Source: JBGAKG01 sp044224495 (GTDB lineage: Bacteria; Myxococcota_A; Polyangia; Polyangiales; Polyangiaceae). Taken from it: 64,000 bases of DNA. Made by a program: the position numbers and the translations under genes. Below are positions 30,177 to 38,269 of this stretch, piece after piece. How positions within the stretch are numbered: the first letter of the stretch is position 1; every line of letters starts with the position of its first letter. The stretch spans positions 186,001-250,000 of the forward strand of contig JBGAKG010000010.1 of the NCBI GenBank assembly GCA_044224495.1. Reading direction: 5' to 3'. Below the pieces are notes generated by a model. The model ran no database searches. It was not told where the DNA came from and was given only the letters and a program-made list of their open reading frames with translations.

Positions 30177-31175
30177 ATGCTCTCGGGGTTGAAGCACCCT
30201 CCCGATCTCGAAGAGCGGGCGAGGCGCCGCGTGGGGATGCACCTCCGCGGTGACAAGTACCGCCTCGATCAGCTCCTCGGCTTCGGTGCGATGGGAGCGG
30301 TGTACGCGGCGACGCACCGCAACGGCAGCTCGGTCGCGCTCAAGCTCCTTCACCCCGAGCACGCGCGCGATGCCGACATCAAGCGGCGCTTCCTCCGTGA
30401 GGGCTACCTCGCCAACAAGGTGAAGCACCCCGGCGTGGTCCGGGTGCTCGACGACGACGTGGACGACGAGGGCACCGCGTTCCTCGTCATGGACTTGCTC
30501 GAGGGCCGAACGCTCGAGAGCGAGTGGCAAGCGAGCGGCCGCACGCTCGCCGTACCCCGGGTCGGGCAAGTGGGCCTCGCGCTGCTCGACGTCCTCGCGG
30601 CCGTCCACGCCGAGGGGATCGTCCACCGCGACATCAAACCCGAGAACGTCTTCATCACGACGCGCGGCGAGCTGATGCTCCTCGATCTCGGCATCGCGCG
30701 GCTCGTGCTCGACTCGCGCAGCATGACCGCGAGCGGCACCATGCTCGGAACGCCGGAGTTCGTGGCGCCCGAACAGGCGGGCGGCAACGTGCGCGAGGTC
30801 GACGGCCGCACCGATCTCTACTCGGTCGGCGCGATGATGTTCACGCTGCTGACGGGCCACTACGTGCACGAGGCGCGGACGCCGATCCAGACGATGCTCC
30901 TCGCCGCCACTCGGCCCGCGCGCAGCATCTTCGACGTCTGGCCCGAGGCGCCCGGTGGGCTCGCCAACGTCGTCGACGTCGCGCTCTCGTTCGACAAGAC
31001 CCGGCGCTGGCCGTCCGCGCTCGACATGCGGACCGCGCTCGCGCGCTCGGTAGCCTCGTTCACGGGGGCAGGCTCGCTCGCGCCGACGCACCCGGCTCCG
31101 CCGCCACCGCCGCCGCCTCGGCAGGGCACGACGGGCACGGTCGTCCTCCCGGAGCAGGAGCCGAAGAAGCGTTGA
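30177..31175 (+). CDS. Hanks-type Ser/Thr protein kinase
   Basis: A 332-aa kinase: glycine loop LGFGAMGAVY, catalytic Lys56 (VALKLL), HRDIKPEN with catalytic Asp152, metal-binding Asp170 in DLG instead of DFG (a frequent bacterial variant), and activation-segment GTPEFVAPEQ. After the kinase domain a short Pro-rich tail (PAPPPPPPPRQG) ends in PKKR; no transmembrane helix is seen, so it should be cytoplasmic. The start is uncertain: ATG 30177 has GGAGG only one base upstream, and ATG 30237 (MHLRGDKYRL) lies right before the kinase fold. It is divergent from the DUF4132 gene and converges on the SPRY lipoprotein gene. Confidence 0.9.
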   Translation: MLSGLKHPPDLEERARRRVGMHLRGDKYRLDQLLGFGAMGAVYAATHRNGSSVALKLLHPEHARDADIKRRFLREGYLANKVKHPGVVRVLDDDVDDEGTAFLVMDLLEGRTLESEWQASGRTLAVPRVGQVGLALLDVLAAVHAEGIVHRDIKPENVFITTRGELMLLDLGIARLVLDSRSMTASGTMLGTPEFVAPEQAGGNVREVDGRTDLYSVGAMMFTLLTGHYVHEARTPIQTMLLAATRPARSIFDVWPEAPGGLANVVDVALSFDKTRRWPSALDMRTALARSVASFTGAGSLAPTHPAPPPPPPPRQGTTGTVVLPEQEPKKR

Positions 31176-31178
31176 GCG

Positions 31179-32411
31179 TCAGTACAGACCGGGGTTGAAC
31201 CCGCTCGGCACCGGATACGCGAACCCCTGCTGCCCGAAGTTCGCGGTGAACGCGTTGATCGATGCGCTGTAGAACGTGACCCCCGGGTACACGGTGCCGC
31301 TGAGGTTGCTCGCCGCCGGGTTCACGTTCGCGCCGGGGTTGCCGCCGTTGTACCAAACGCCGTTGTGGCCGAACCACACGCGCTTGAGGTCCATGTCGAG
31401 CGCGAACATGTACGTGTTGCCCGTCTTGATCGCCGAGCCCGCGGGCGGGATCCCGAACGTCGACACGCCGCTCCACGAGAGCCAGTACTGCGCGTAGCAG
31501 CAGGAGCCGTAGCCGAACGCGAGCCCCGAGGGCGAGATGCCGATGTAGCTCACGTTGTTCGGCATCCCGGCCTCGAGGATGCCGATCCCTCCCGCATCCG
31601 AGCTCCCGTCACCGCCGATGGTGGCGATCTCCCAGTACCACTTGCCGCTCGACTTGCCGATGAGCGTGCGCACGTTCTTCGAGCCGCCGCTGTTGCCGGA
31701 GATCGTTCGGTTGCCGTTCGAGTAGGCGACCCCGGGGATGCTCCACGACGGATCCCAGGTCGTGAAGTTCGGCGCGAACGTCGCGCTCACGATCGTCGGC
31801 GCGTTGAGGGTGGGCGTGCACGGGCCGTTGCCGCTGCAGGCGCCGCCCCAACCCGTGAAGACCCAGCCGGCGGCAGGCGCCGGATTCAGCGTGACCTTGG
31901 TGCCGGTGTCGAACGACGCCGAGCACGTCGGGGCGCACGAGATGCCCGCGGGGCTCGACGTCACCGAGCCCGAGCCACTCGTCGTCACCGTGAGCTGCGT
32001 CTTCGGTTGGATGAAGTTCGCCGTGATCGTCGTGTCGGCACCGAGCGTGACCGCGCATGATCCCGTTCCGGTGCACGTCGCCGCGCCGCTCCACCCGGTG
32101 AACGTGAAGCCGTTCGCCGCCACCGCCTTGAGGACGACGGTGCTGCCGCCGGCCAACGTCGCGCTGCACGTGGCCCCGCAGTCGATCCCCGCCGGGAGCG
32201 ACGTGACGGTGCCGCTTCCGTTGCGAACCACGTCGAGCTTCACCGGCGGGAGCGTCGCGACGTCGAAGTTGCTCGAGACGTCGAACGACGCGTCGTGGCC
32301 CGTCCCCGCGTCCACGACTCCGTCCGGCTCGGACGAGCACGCGACGACGAAGACGCCGAGCGCGATGCTGGTCGCGGCGGAGCGAACGGAAGCGAGAAGA
32401 GCGCGCGTCAC
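31179..32411 (-). CDS. Lipoprotein with two InlB-type repeats and a SPRY domain
   Basis: A 410-aa lipoprotein (lipobox VFVVAC, Cys25). Two tandem repeats of about 75 residues follow (about 58-130 and 135-207), each with G-S-G-T/S-V-T-S-x-P-A-G-I-x-C, C-S-A, a FTGW(S/G)G turn and four cysteines; these match the divergent InlB B-repeat type found in bacterial surface proteins. Residues about 215-410 form a B30.2/SPRY beta-sandwich: GKWYWEIATIGG, YIGISPSGLAFGYG, YMFALDMDLKRVWFGHNGVW and VYPGVTFYS. SPRY domains bind peptides or proteins, so an exposed binding protein is likely. The gene is divergent from the five-gene kinase operon. Confidence 0.88.
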   Translation of the reverse strand: MTRALLASVRSAATSIALGVFVVACSSEPDGVVDAGTGHDASFDVSSNFDVATLPPVKLDVVRNGSGTVTSLPAGIDCGATCSATLAGGSTVVLKAVAANGFTFTGWSGAATCTGTGSCAVTLGADTTITANFIQPKTQLTVTTSGSGSVTSSPAGISCAPTCSASFDTGTKVTLNPAPAAGWVFTGWGGACSGNGPCTPTLNAPTIVSATFAPNFTTWDPSWSIPGVAYSNGNRTISGNSGGSKNVRTLIGKSSGKWYWEIATIGGDGSSDAGGIGILEAGMPNNVSYIGISPSGLAFGYGSCCYAQYWLSWSGVSTFGIPPAGSAIKTGNTYMFALDMDLKRVWFGHNGVWYNGGNPGANVNPAASNLSGTVYPGVTFYSASINAFTANFGQQGFAYPVPSGFNPGLY

Positions 32412-32446
32412 TCGAGCACCGTAACGAGCCGGTGGGGCCGCCGAGA

Positions 32447-32497
32447 ATGGTCATTTCTTTTGGGGCGCGCGCACACGCGTCGAAAATAAATGACCAT
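32447..32497. promoter_or_regulatory. Long inverted repeat in the divergent promoter region
   Basis: Arms of 15 bases, ATGGTCATTTCTTTT (32447-32461) and AAAATAAATGACCAT (32483-32497), are complementary at 14 of 15 positions and separated by 21 bases of GC-rich DNA. The arms are strikingly AT-rich for this genome. The element sits between the SPRY lipoprotein gene (start 32411, minus) and the kinase operon (start 32555, plus). A two-turn separation suits a regulator binding both arms; a cruciform or RNA hairpin is also possible. Confidence 0.6.
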
Positions 32498-32554
32498 GGA
32501 TCGGTTCGCGCGCGCCGACCTAGATTTCATCCGAGTCGCAGGGGAACTCAATCG

Positions 32555-34111
32555 ATGGAGCTCGTCGCCGGAACCGTCGTGGCGGAACGATTTCGCCTGG
32601 ATTCTGAGCTCGGAAAGGGGGGCATGGGATCGGTGTGGTCGGCGACCCACCTCGTCACGCGGAAGAAGGTCGCGCTCAAGTTCATGCACGCGAACTCCGC
32701 GGAGCTGACGGCGCGCTTCGTGCGCGAGGCGCAGACCGCAAGCGCGGTTCGTCACCCGAACGTCGTCGAGATCCACGACGTGCTCTCGCTCCCCGACGGC
32801 ACGCCGTTGATGGTGATGGAGATGCTCACCGGCGAGTCGCTGGCCTCCCGCCTCGCGCGCGAGCGTCGGCTCTCTCCGACCGACACGGCGTTCATCTTCG
32901 GGCCCGTCGTGTCCGCCGTCGCGGCCGCGCACGCCGCCGGCATCGTCCATCGCGACCTCAAGCCCGACAACATCTTCCTCGCGGAGTACGCGGGCTCGGC
33001 GCCGGTGCCGAAGGTGCTCGACTTCGGCATCGCGAAGCTCGTCGCGCAGAACGCGGGGCCGTCGGAGTCGGCGCTCACGCGGACCGGCTCGCTCCTCGGC
33101 ACGCCCTACTACATGTCGCCCGAGCAGGTGTTCGGCGAGAAGGACGTCGACGTCCGCGCCGACATCTGGTCGCTCGGCGTGATCCTCTACGAGTGCGTCT
33201 GCGGGCAGCGGCCGTTCGAGGGCGACAACTTCGGTCAGCTCCTGAAGGCCGTCACGATCGGTCGGTTCGAGCCGATCGAGAACCTCGCGCCCTGGGTCGG
33301 CCCGCAGCTCTCGAGTCTGATCGGGCGGATGCTCCGCGAGCGCTCGACGCGCCTCGCCGATCTGTCCGAGCTCGAGCACGCGCTGAGCGCGATCCGCGGA
33401 ACGCCGAGTGGGCCGATGCTGCCGACGTCGATGCCGCGCATGTCGGCTGCGGCGTCGGCGGCGACGGTGCTGCCCAACACCGGGTCGGGCAGCTGGGGCG
33501 GGTCGGGCTCGTACCCGATGGCCGCGAACGTCTCCGGCGGTCATCCCGCGTTGGGATCGCAGTCTTCGGGGGGACACCCCTCTGCGCCGCGGAACATGGC
33601 GATGACGCCGTCCAGCGGCGGGTACCCCGTCGCGCAGTCTCCCGCGATGACGCCTTCGCCGATGGTGCGCTCGCACACGGTGGAGATGGCGCCGCGCCCG
33701 GACGTGCTCCCGATGCAGTCGCCGCCGGTCGGGAAGATCGTCGGGGCGATCGGGGCGGTGCTCGTGCTCGCGCTCGGTGCGGTCCTCGTCGTTCGCGGCG
33801 TGCATCACGGTGACTCCACGACGACGACGAACACCGCGACCGCGAGCGGCGCCACCACCGACGTCGTGACGGCGACCGTCACGACGCCCATCGTTCCTCC
33901 GTCGGCGCCGCCGAGCAGCGCGGTCGTCGTGCCGCCGGCGTCCAACGTCGACGCAGGCGCTGCCGCACCGCACGGCACCAACGGCGGAAGCCACCCGGGG
34001 CTCGTCCCGTCGGGCACGGCTTCGGTCCAGCAGCCGCAGCCGAACGGCGCGAACAGCAGCTCGAATCACAACGGCGCAACCGGTGGGTTGTCCACCGCCG
34101 TCCCCTTCTGA
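32555..34111 (+). CDS. Transmembrane Ser/Thr protein kinase
   Basis: A 518-aa kinase: LGKGGMGSVW glycine loop, Lys42 (VALKFM), HRDLKPDN with Asp134, DFG with Asp156, activation segment GTPYYMSPEQVFG, and ADIWSLGVILYE. After residue 280 comes a Ser/Gly/Pro/Met-rich juxtamembrane region (about 280-430), one transmembrane helix (VGAIGAVLVLALGAVLVVRG), and a Thr/Ser/Ala/Pro/Asn-rich outer tail (STTTTNTATASG) without a sensor fold. ATG 32555 has AGGGGAA upstream. It is the first of five tightly spaced genes, 14 bases before the TPR/PEGA gene, so it probably signals with or phosphorylates the membrane proteins that follow. Confidence 0.93.
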   Translation: MELVAGTVVAERFRLDSELGKGGMGSVWSATHLVTRKKVALKFMHANSAELTARFVREAQTASAVRHPNVVEIHDVLSLPDGTPLMVMEMLTGESLASRLARERRLSPTDTAFIFGPVVSAVAAAHAAGIVHRDLKPDNIFLAEYAGSAPVPKVLDFGIAKLVAQNAGPSESALTRTGSLLGTPYYMSPEQVFGEKDVDVRADIWSLGVILYECVCGQRPFEGDNFGQLLKAVTIGRFEPIENLAPWVGPQLSSLIGRMLRERSTRLADLSELEHALSAIRGTPSGPMLPTSMPRMSAAASAATVLPNTGSGSWGGSGSYPMAANVSGGHPALGSQSSGGHPSAPRNMAMTPSSGGYPVAQSPAMTPSPMVRSHTVEMAPRPDVLPMQSPPVGKIVGAIGAVLVLALGAVLVVRGVHHGDSTTTTNTATASGATTDVVTATVTTPIVPPSAPPSSAVVVPPASNVDAGAAAPHGTNGGSHPGLVPSGTASVQQPQPNGANSSSNHNGATGGLSTAVPF

Positions 34112-34125
34112 AGTTGGAGTCACCG

Positions 34126-35148
34126 ATGCTGATCAAGCGATTTGCGATTCTGGCCATCTGTGCGTTCGTGCTCCTCTTCGGTCGCGGCGCGAGCGCCGCT
34201 CCGCCCGGGCCCGACGCGGCGAACGACGCGGACGTCCAGCGCGCGCGCGACCTCTTCAAGAGCGGGACCGACCTCGCCAAGAAGACCGAGTGGGCCGAGG
34301 CGCTCCAAGCGTTCGAGGCCTCGGCCGCGATCCGCCGCCACGCGATCACCACCTACAACATCGGCGTCTGCCAGCGCGCGCTCGGTCAGTACACGAAGGC
34401 GCGGGATGCGCTCCAGCGCTCGCTCGACGAGAGCGCGGCGCACGCGGGCGAGCTTCCGCCGAGCCTCGCCGCCGAGGCGAAGGGGTACCTCACCGAGATC
34501 GACGGGTTGCTCGTCCACCTCGACGTGACGGTGAAGCCCGCCGACGCCAAGATCGCCGTCGACGGTCGTCCGCTCCAGGCCGAGGGCTCGACCTCGCCGC
34601 CGACGCTCGTCGTCGGGCTCGCGGCGCCGGGCGCCGCCGCCGCGCTGCCCGCCGATCACGTGACGATGTTGCTCGGGCCGGGCACGCACCTCTTCACGAT
34701 GGCGCGACCGGGCTTCGCGGAGGTCGTCGTGAACAAGACGTTTCGTCCGGGCGAGAAGACGTCGCTCGCGCTCTCGGCCGAGCAGCTCCCGGCGACGATC
34801 AAGGTGTCGTCGAACCTCGACGGCGCCGCGGTCTCGCTCGACGGCATCGACGTCGGCGTCGCTCCGGTCGAGCTCTCTCGTCCGGGAGGCACGTACGCGC
34901 TCCTCGTGCGCCGCGACGGGTTCGTCCCGTACAAGGCGCAGGTCAAAGCGGACCCGGGCGCGGCGCTGAACCTGAGCGCGGAGCTCGCGCCGGTGTCGAC
35001 CCCGATCACGAAGCGCTGGTGGTTCTGGGCGGGAGCCGGAGCGATCGTCGTGACGGCGGTGCTCGTCACCTTCTTCGTCACGCGGCCGTCGCCCGAGCGA
35101 CCGCCGGTCGATGGGGGCGGTCTGAATTGGGCGCTGCAGGTGCCGTGA
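34126..35148 (+). CDS. TPR/PEGA-domain membrane protein
   Basis: A 340-aa exported protein: signal sequence (FAILAICAFVLLFGRGASAA), TPR-like helices at about 30-115 (ARDLFKSGTDLAKKTEW, YNIGVCQRALGQYTKARDAL), a first PEGA-like beta domain (about 120-215), a clear PEGA domain (about 215-280: VSSNLDGAAVSLDGIDVGVA, then PGGTYALLVRRDGFVPY), and a C-terminal transmembrane helix (WFWAGAGAIVVTAVLVTFFV) with a 20-residue tail. PEGA domains are thought to be surface-binding modules and in myxobacteria often accompany Ser/Thr kinases, as here. ATG 34126 has GGAG seven bases upstream. The stop overlaps the next gene by one base (TGATG). Confidence 0.9.
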   Translation: MLIKRFAILAICAFVLLFGRGASAAPPGPDAANDADVQRARDLFKSGTDLAKKTEWAEALQAFEASAAIRRHAITTYNIGVCQRALGQYTKARDALQRSLDESAAHAGELPPSLAAEAKGYLTEIDGLLVHLDVTVKPADAKIAVDGRPLQAEGSTSPPTLVVGLAAPGAAAALPADHVTMLLGPGTHLFTMARPGFAEVVVNKTFRPGEKTSLALSAEQLPATIKVSSNLDGAAVSLDGIDVGVAPVELSRPGGTYALLVRRDGFVPYKAQVKADPGAALNLSAELAPVSTPITKRWWFWAGAGAIVVTAVLVTFFVTRPSPERPPVDGGGLNWALQVP

Positions 35149-36728
35149 TGGGAGCGTCGACGTTCGCTGCACGTCTCGTCGGGCCCACGAGCGCCGTCGC
35201 GCTCGTCTGCGGCGCGCTCCTCTGGGCGGCTTGCGGCGGCACCGTGCCGCTCGCGGGCGCGGATGCCGGCGTGAACGCACCCACGTACGACGCGGGTCCT
35301 CCGGATACCGGGCCTGCGCCCGCTGATTGCAACCTCGGCGAGGGCGGCGTCGCACCGCAAGGGAAGCTCCTCGTCGGTTCCCCGTCGGCGCAAGTGCTCG
35401 GCGTCACCAACGACGGATATGCGATCTACAACGATCGCCACCTCGGCAAGGTCTACGCGGTCCCCATCGCGGGTGGGGCGCCGGAGCAGATCGGACCGGC
35501 GTGGGACTCGGGCTCGACCGTGATCTCCATCCTCGGCGGGGTGGTCCTGTACTGGACCGGCATCCCGTCGTTCGCGCAGACGCCGCGCTTGGGACAGCTC
35601 GTCGTGTGGACGGCCTCCGGCCACGCGCGCGTGCTCTCGAACAATGCCATCGCGGGCATCTTCGCGGTGAGCGACGACGGAAAGCTGGTCGTCTACACGG
35701 AGAACTCGACCGCCAACATCCCCGACGGCGGGACGAGCGGGACGGGCGCGGTCGACATCGTGGTGTCCGCGCCCGACGGGACGGGGAAGATCACGCTGGC
35801 GACGAAGGTGGTGTGGAGCAGCGAGTGCGTTCCGAACGTCGCCTTCGTCGGTACGCGCGCCGTCGTCGCCTCGTGCGCGGCGGCGAAGCTTCCCCAACCG
35901 GCGGCGACGATTCGCGCCTATGCGGGCCCGAGCTTCACCGCTCCCGTCGTCTTGAACAACCAGCCCGCCTACACGTTCTTCGGGCACGATTCGGCGCGCC
36001 TCATCTACTACACGTCCGGGTTCGTCCTGAACGTCCAGAGCATCACCGGCTCGCCGCTGCCGTTGATGGCGAACGTCTACAACGCGTTCTTGTCCCATGA
36101 TGGGACGTTCGTCGTCATCCACAACGCCAACGGCGCGATCTACCGCTCGCCGACGTCGTCGCCGGCCGTGTCGTTCATCTCGGCGGGGTACATCAACGTG
36201 CAGGCGCTCTCGCCCGACGACAAGTGGCTCATCGTCAACAAGGCCGTCGATCCCGACTTGGGGCTGTACGACCTGCACCTGCTCTCGACCGCGCCGAACA
36301 GCACGCCGACCACGCTCGTCGCGAAGCCCACGAGCGCGTTCTTGAACGACTGGTTCACCGCCGACATGTCCCGCGTGATCTTCGGCGCGAACAACAAGGT
36401 CGCCCCGGTCGGCTTCTATGGCGACTTCGCGGCCGTGCCCCTGTCGGCGCCCGCCACGCCCGCGCTCACCGTCACCACGACGGCATGGTCCGGCTATGCG
36501 ACCAAGGGCACCAAGGTCGTCTACAACGACGGCTACGACCTCGTCTTCCCGTCGCTTCCCACATCGGACATCCAGGTCGTCGATCTCGCCAGCCCCACGG
36601 CGCGAACCAAGCTCGTGTCGCACGCGGACGCGAACTTCTACGTCAACGCGGATCGCACGAAGGCGATCTACTCGTGGACGTACTGCGCCGACCAGCGGTC
36701 GGGGCTCTACGTCGTCGACCTTCCGTGA
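35148..36728 (+). CDS. Beta-propeller lipoprotein (TolB/WD40-like repeats)
   Basis: A 526-aa exported protein. A signal peptide ends at LLWAAC (Cys29; Trp at -3 is unusual for a lipobox), followed by an Asp-Ala-Gly linker (GADAGVNAPTYDAGPPDTGP). The body is built of about 50-residue beta repeats with S-x-D-G-x-x-x-V-x-Y/I patterns: VSDDGKLVVYTEN, LSHDGTFVVIHN, LSPDDKWLIVNK, TADMSRVIFG and NADRTKAIYSW, typical of TolB-like or lactonase-like propellers. No catalytic motif is visible. The ATG shares one base with the upstream stop. It is third gene of the kinase operon. Confidence 0.85.
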   Translation: MGASTFAARLVGPTSAVALVCGALLWAACGGTVPLAGADAGVNAPTYDAGPPDTGPAPADCNLGEGGVAPQGKLLVGSPSAQVLGVTNDGYAIYNDRHLGKVYAVPIAGGAPEQIGPAWDSGSTVISILGGVVLYWTGIPSFAQTPRLGQLVVWTASGHARVLSNNAIAGIFAVSDDGKLVVYTENSTANIPDGGTSGTGAVDIVVSAPDGTGKITLATKVVWSSECVPNVAFVGTRAVVASCAAAKLPQPAATIRAYAGPSFTAPVVLNNQPAYTFFGHDSARLIYYTSGFVLNVQSITGSPLPLMANVYNAFLSHDGTFVVIHNANGAIYRSPTSSPAVSFISAGYINVQALSPDDKWLIVNKAVDPDLGLYDLHLLSTAPNSTPTTLVAKPTSAFLNDWFTADMSRVIFGANNKVAPVGFYGDFAAVPLSAPATPALTVTTTAWSGYATKGTKVVYNDGYDLVFPSLPTSDIQVVDLASPTARTKLVSHADANFYVNADRTKAIYSWTYCADQRSGLYVVDLP

Positions 36729-36739
36729 GGAGCATGCTC

Positions 36740-38269
36740 ATGTTGAAAAAGACACTCGCACTCCTCTCGCTCGCCGCGCTCTCGTCGGTCGGGTTGCTCG
36801 GCGCGACGACGTCGTGCTCCAACACGCTCGATCCGTACCCGTCCGTCGTGTTCGTCGTGGACACCGACATGGCGGTCCCGCGGTTCGTCGATCGGCTCCG
36901 CGTCGACACGTTCCAGGCCGACGGGAAGTGGATCGACTCGCACGACTACGCGATCCTCAACGCGCGCGACTGGCCGGTCACCTTCGGCATGTTCTCCACC
37001 GACGAGACGAAGGAGACCACCATCTACGTCCGCCTCCGCGGCTACACCGCCGCGCGGTCTCGCGACTACCACGGCGAGCGCTACTACGACGCGACTGGGG
37101 CCAAGCCGGGCCCGCTCCCGGCGAAGGGCGGCGAGCTCCCGCGGCTCGTGCTCGGAGGAAAGGACGTGACCCCGATCAGCGAGCCGGAGCCGATGACCAC
37201 GATCGATCGGCTCGTCCAAGTCGTGCTCGAGCCTGGTCGCACCGGAGCGATCAACGTCGTCCTCCGCGGCGACTGCATGGGGACGATGGCGCGCATGAGC
37301 CTGGCCGGTTCGTACGCGGGCTTCGCCCCGCGCGAGGCGGGGACGTGCATCGACACGCCGAACGTCCGCGTCTCGCTCGTGGCTTCGCCGCTCCAGGAGC
37401 GCTCCACGGCACCCACGCTCCAGGGGACCTGGCACCCGACGACACCGTGCACGGCAAACGGAGCGGGCACCACCTGCATTCAGGGTGGCGCGTTCTTCCT
37501 CGGCAACCCTTCGTCGCTCGGGTGGGATCTCGCGGCGGTGCCCCAGCGCGTGGTGGCATTGTCACCGTTCCGGATCGACACGAACGAGGTCACCGTCGGC
37601 GACTGGCGCGGAGCGATGGGCAGCGGTCTCGCTTCGCCCGATCAGACGCCCTGGCCCCATGAGCAGCCGTTCCCGGCGACGCCCTCGGGTGCGTTCCAGG
37701 GCTGCACGTGGTCGGCGAAGCCGATGGGCCGCGAGGACTTCCCGCTCACGTGCGTGAGCCCGGCCGCGGCGCGCGCCTTCTGCAAGGCGAAGGGGGGCGA
37801 CCTGCCGACCGAGGCGCAGTGGGAGTACGTCGCCGCTGCCGTCGGTCGCCCGAGCGAGACGCGCTACCCGTGGGGCGATGGCGACTATCCCGATTGTACC
37901 AAGTCGGTCCACTCGCGTGACTTCGGTGGGCTGCCCGGTGCATCGGCGTGCCTCAGCGCGGGCTTCGGCCCGCAGCCGGTGACGACGGCTTCGAACCCGG
38001 GCCAGGATCTCAACCCGCTCGGCGTGGCGAACCTCGGCGGGAGCGTCGAGGAGTGGATGCTCGACGCGCCGGCGCTCTACGACGACCCGTGCTGGATGCA
38101 GGCGGGCCCGCTCGATGCGAAGTGCGTCGTGGACGGTGCACCCCACGTCGTGCGGGGCTCGTACTGGGCCGGTGAACAAGCGGTCGTGAGCAACCGCATC
38201 GGTGCGCCGACGGCGAACTACTACGACGCGTACACGGGCTTCCGCTGCGTCTATCCGGTGAGCAAATGA
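36740..38269 (+). CDS. FGE-sulfatase-fold (SUMF1/PvdO-like) lipoprotein, catalytic cysteines absent
   Basis: A 509-aa exported protein. ATG 36740 is preferred over ATG 36734 because AGGAG (36728-36732) is then seven bases away; the product begins MLKKTLALLSLAALSSVGLL with a weak lipobox at Cys26. Residues about 30-230 form an unassigned beta-rich domain; from about 235 the formylglycine-generating-enzyme fold appears: CIQGGAFFLGN, FRIDTNEVTVGDWR, PLTCVSPAAARAFCKAKGG, LPTEAQWEYVAAA, NLGGSVEEWM and TGFRCVYP. The paired catalytic cysteines before the last strand are missing (VVRGSYWAGEQAVVSNRIGA), so sulfatase activation is unlikely and a binding role more probable. It overlaps the next gene by ATGA. 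Confidence 0.88.
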   Translation: MLKKTLALLSLAALSSVGLLGATTSCSNTLDPYPSVVFVVDTDMAVPRFVDRLRVDTFQADGKWIDSHDYAILNARDWPVTFGMFSTDETKETTIYVRLRGYTAARSRDYHGERYYDATGAKPGPLPAKGGELPRLVLGGKDVTPISEPEPMTTIDRLVQVVLEPGRTGAINVVLRGDCMGTMARMSLAGSYAGFAPREAGTCIDTPNVRVSLVASPLQERSTAPTLQGTWHPTTPCTANGAGTTCIQGGAFFLGNPSSLGWDLAAVPQRVVALSPFRIDTNEVTVGDWRGAMGSGLASPDQTPWPHEQPFPATPSGAFQGCTWSAKPMGREDFPLTCVSPAAARAFCKAKGGDLPTEAQWEYVAAAVGRPSETRYPWGDGDYPDCTKSVHSRDFGGLPGASACLSAGFGPQPVTTASNPGQDLNPLGVANLGGSVEEWMLDAPALYDDPCWMQAGPLDAKCVVDGAPHVVRGSYWAGEQAVVSNRIGAPTANYYDAYTGFRCVYPVSK

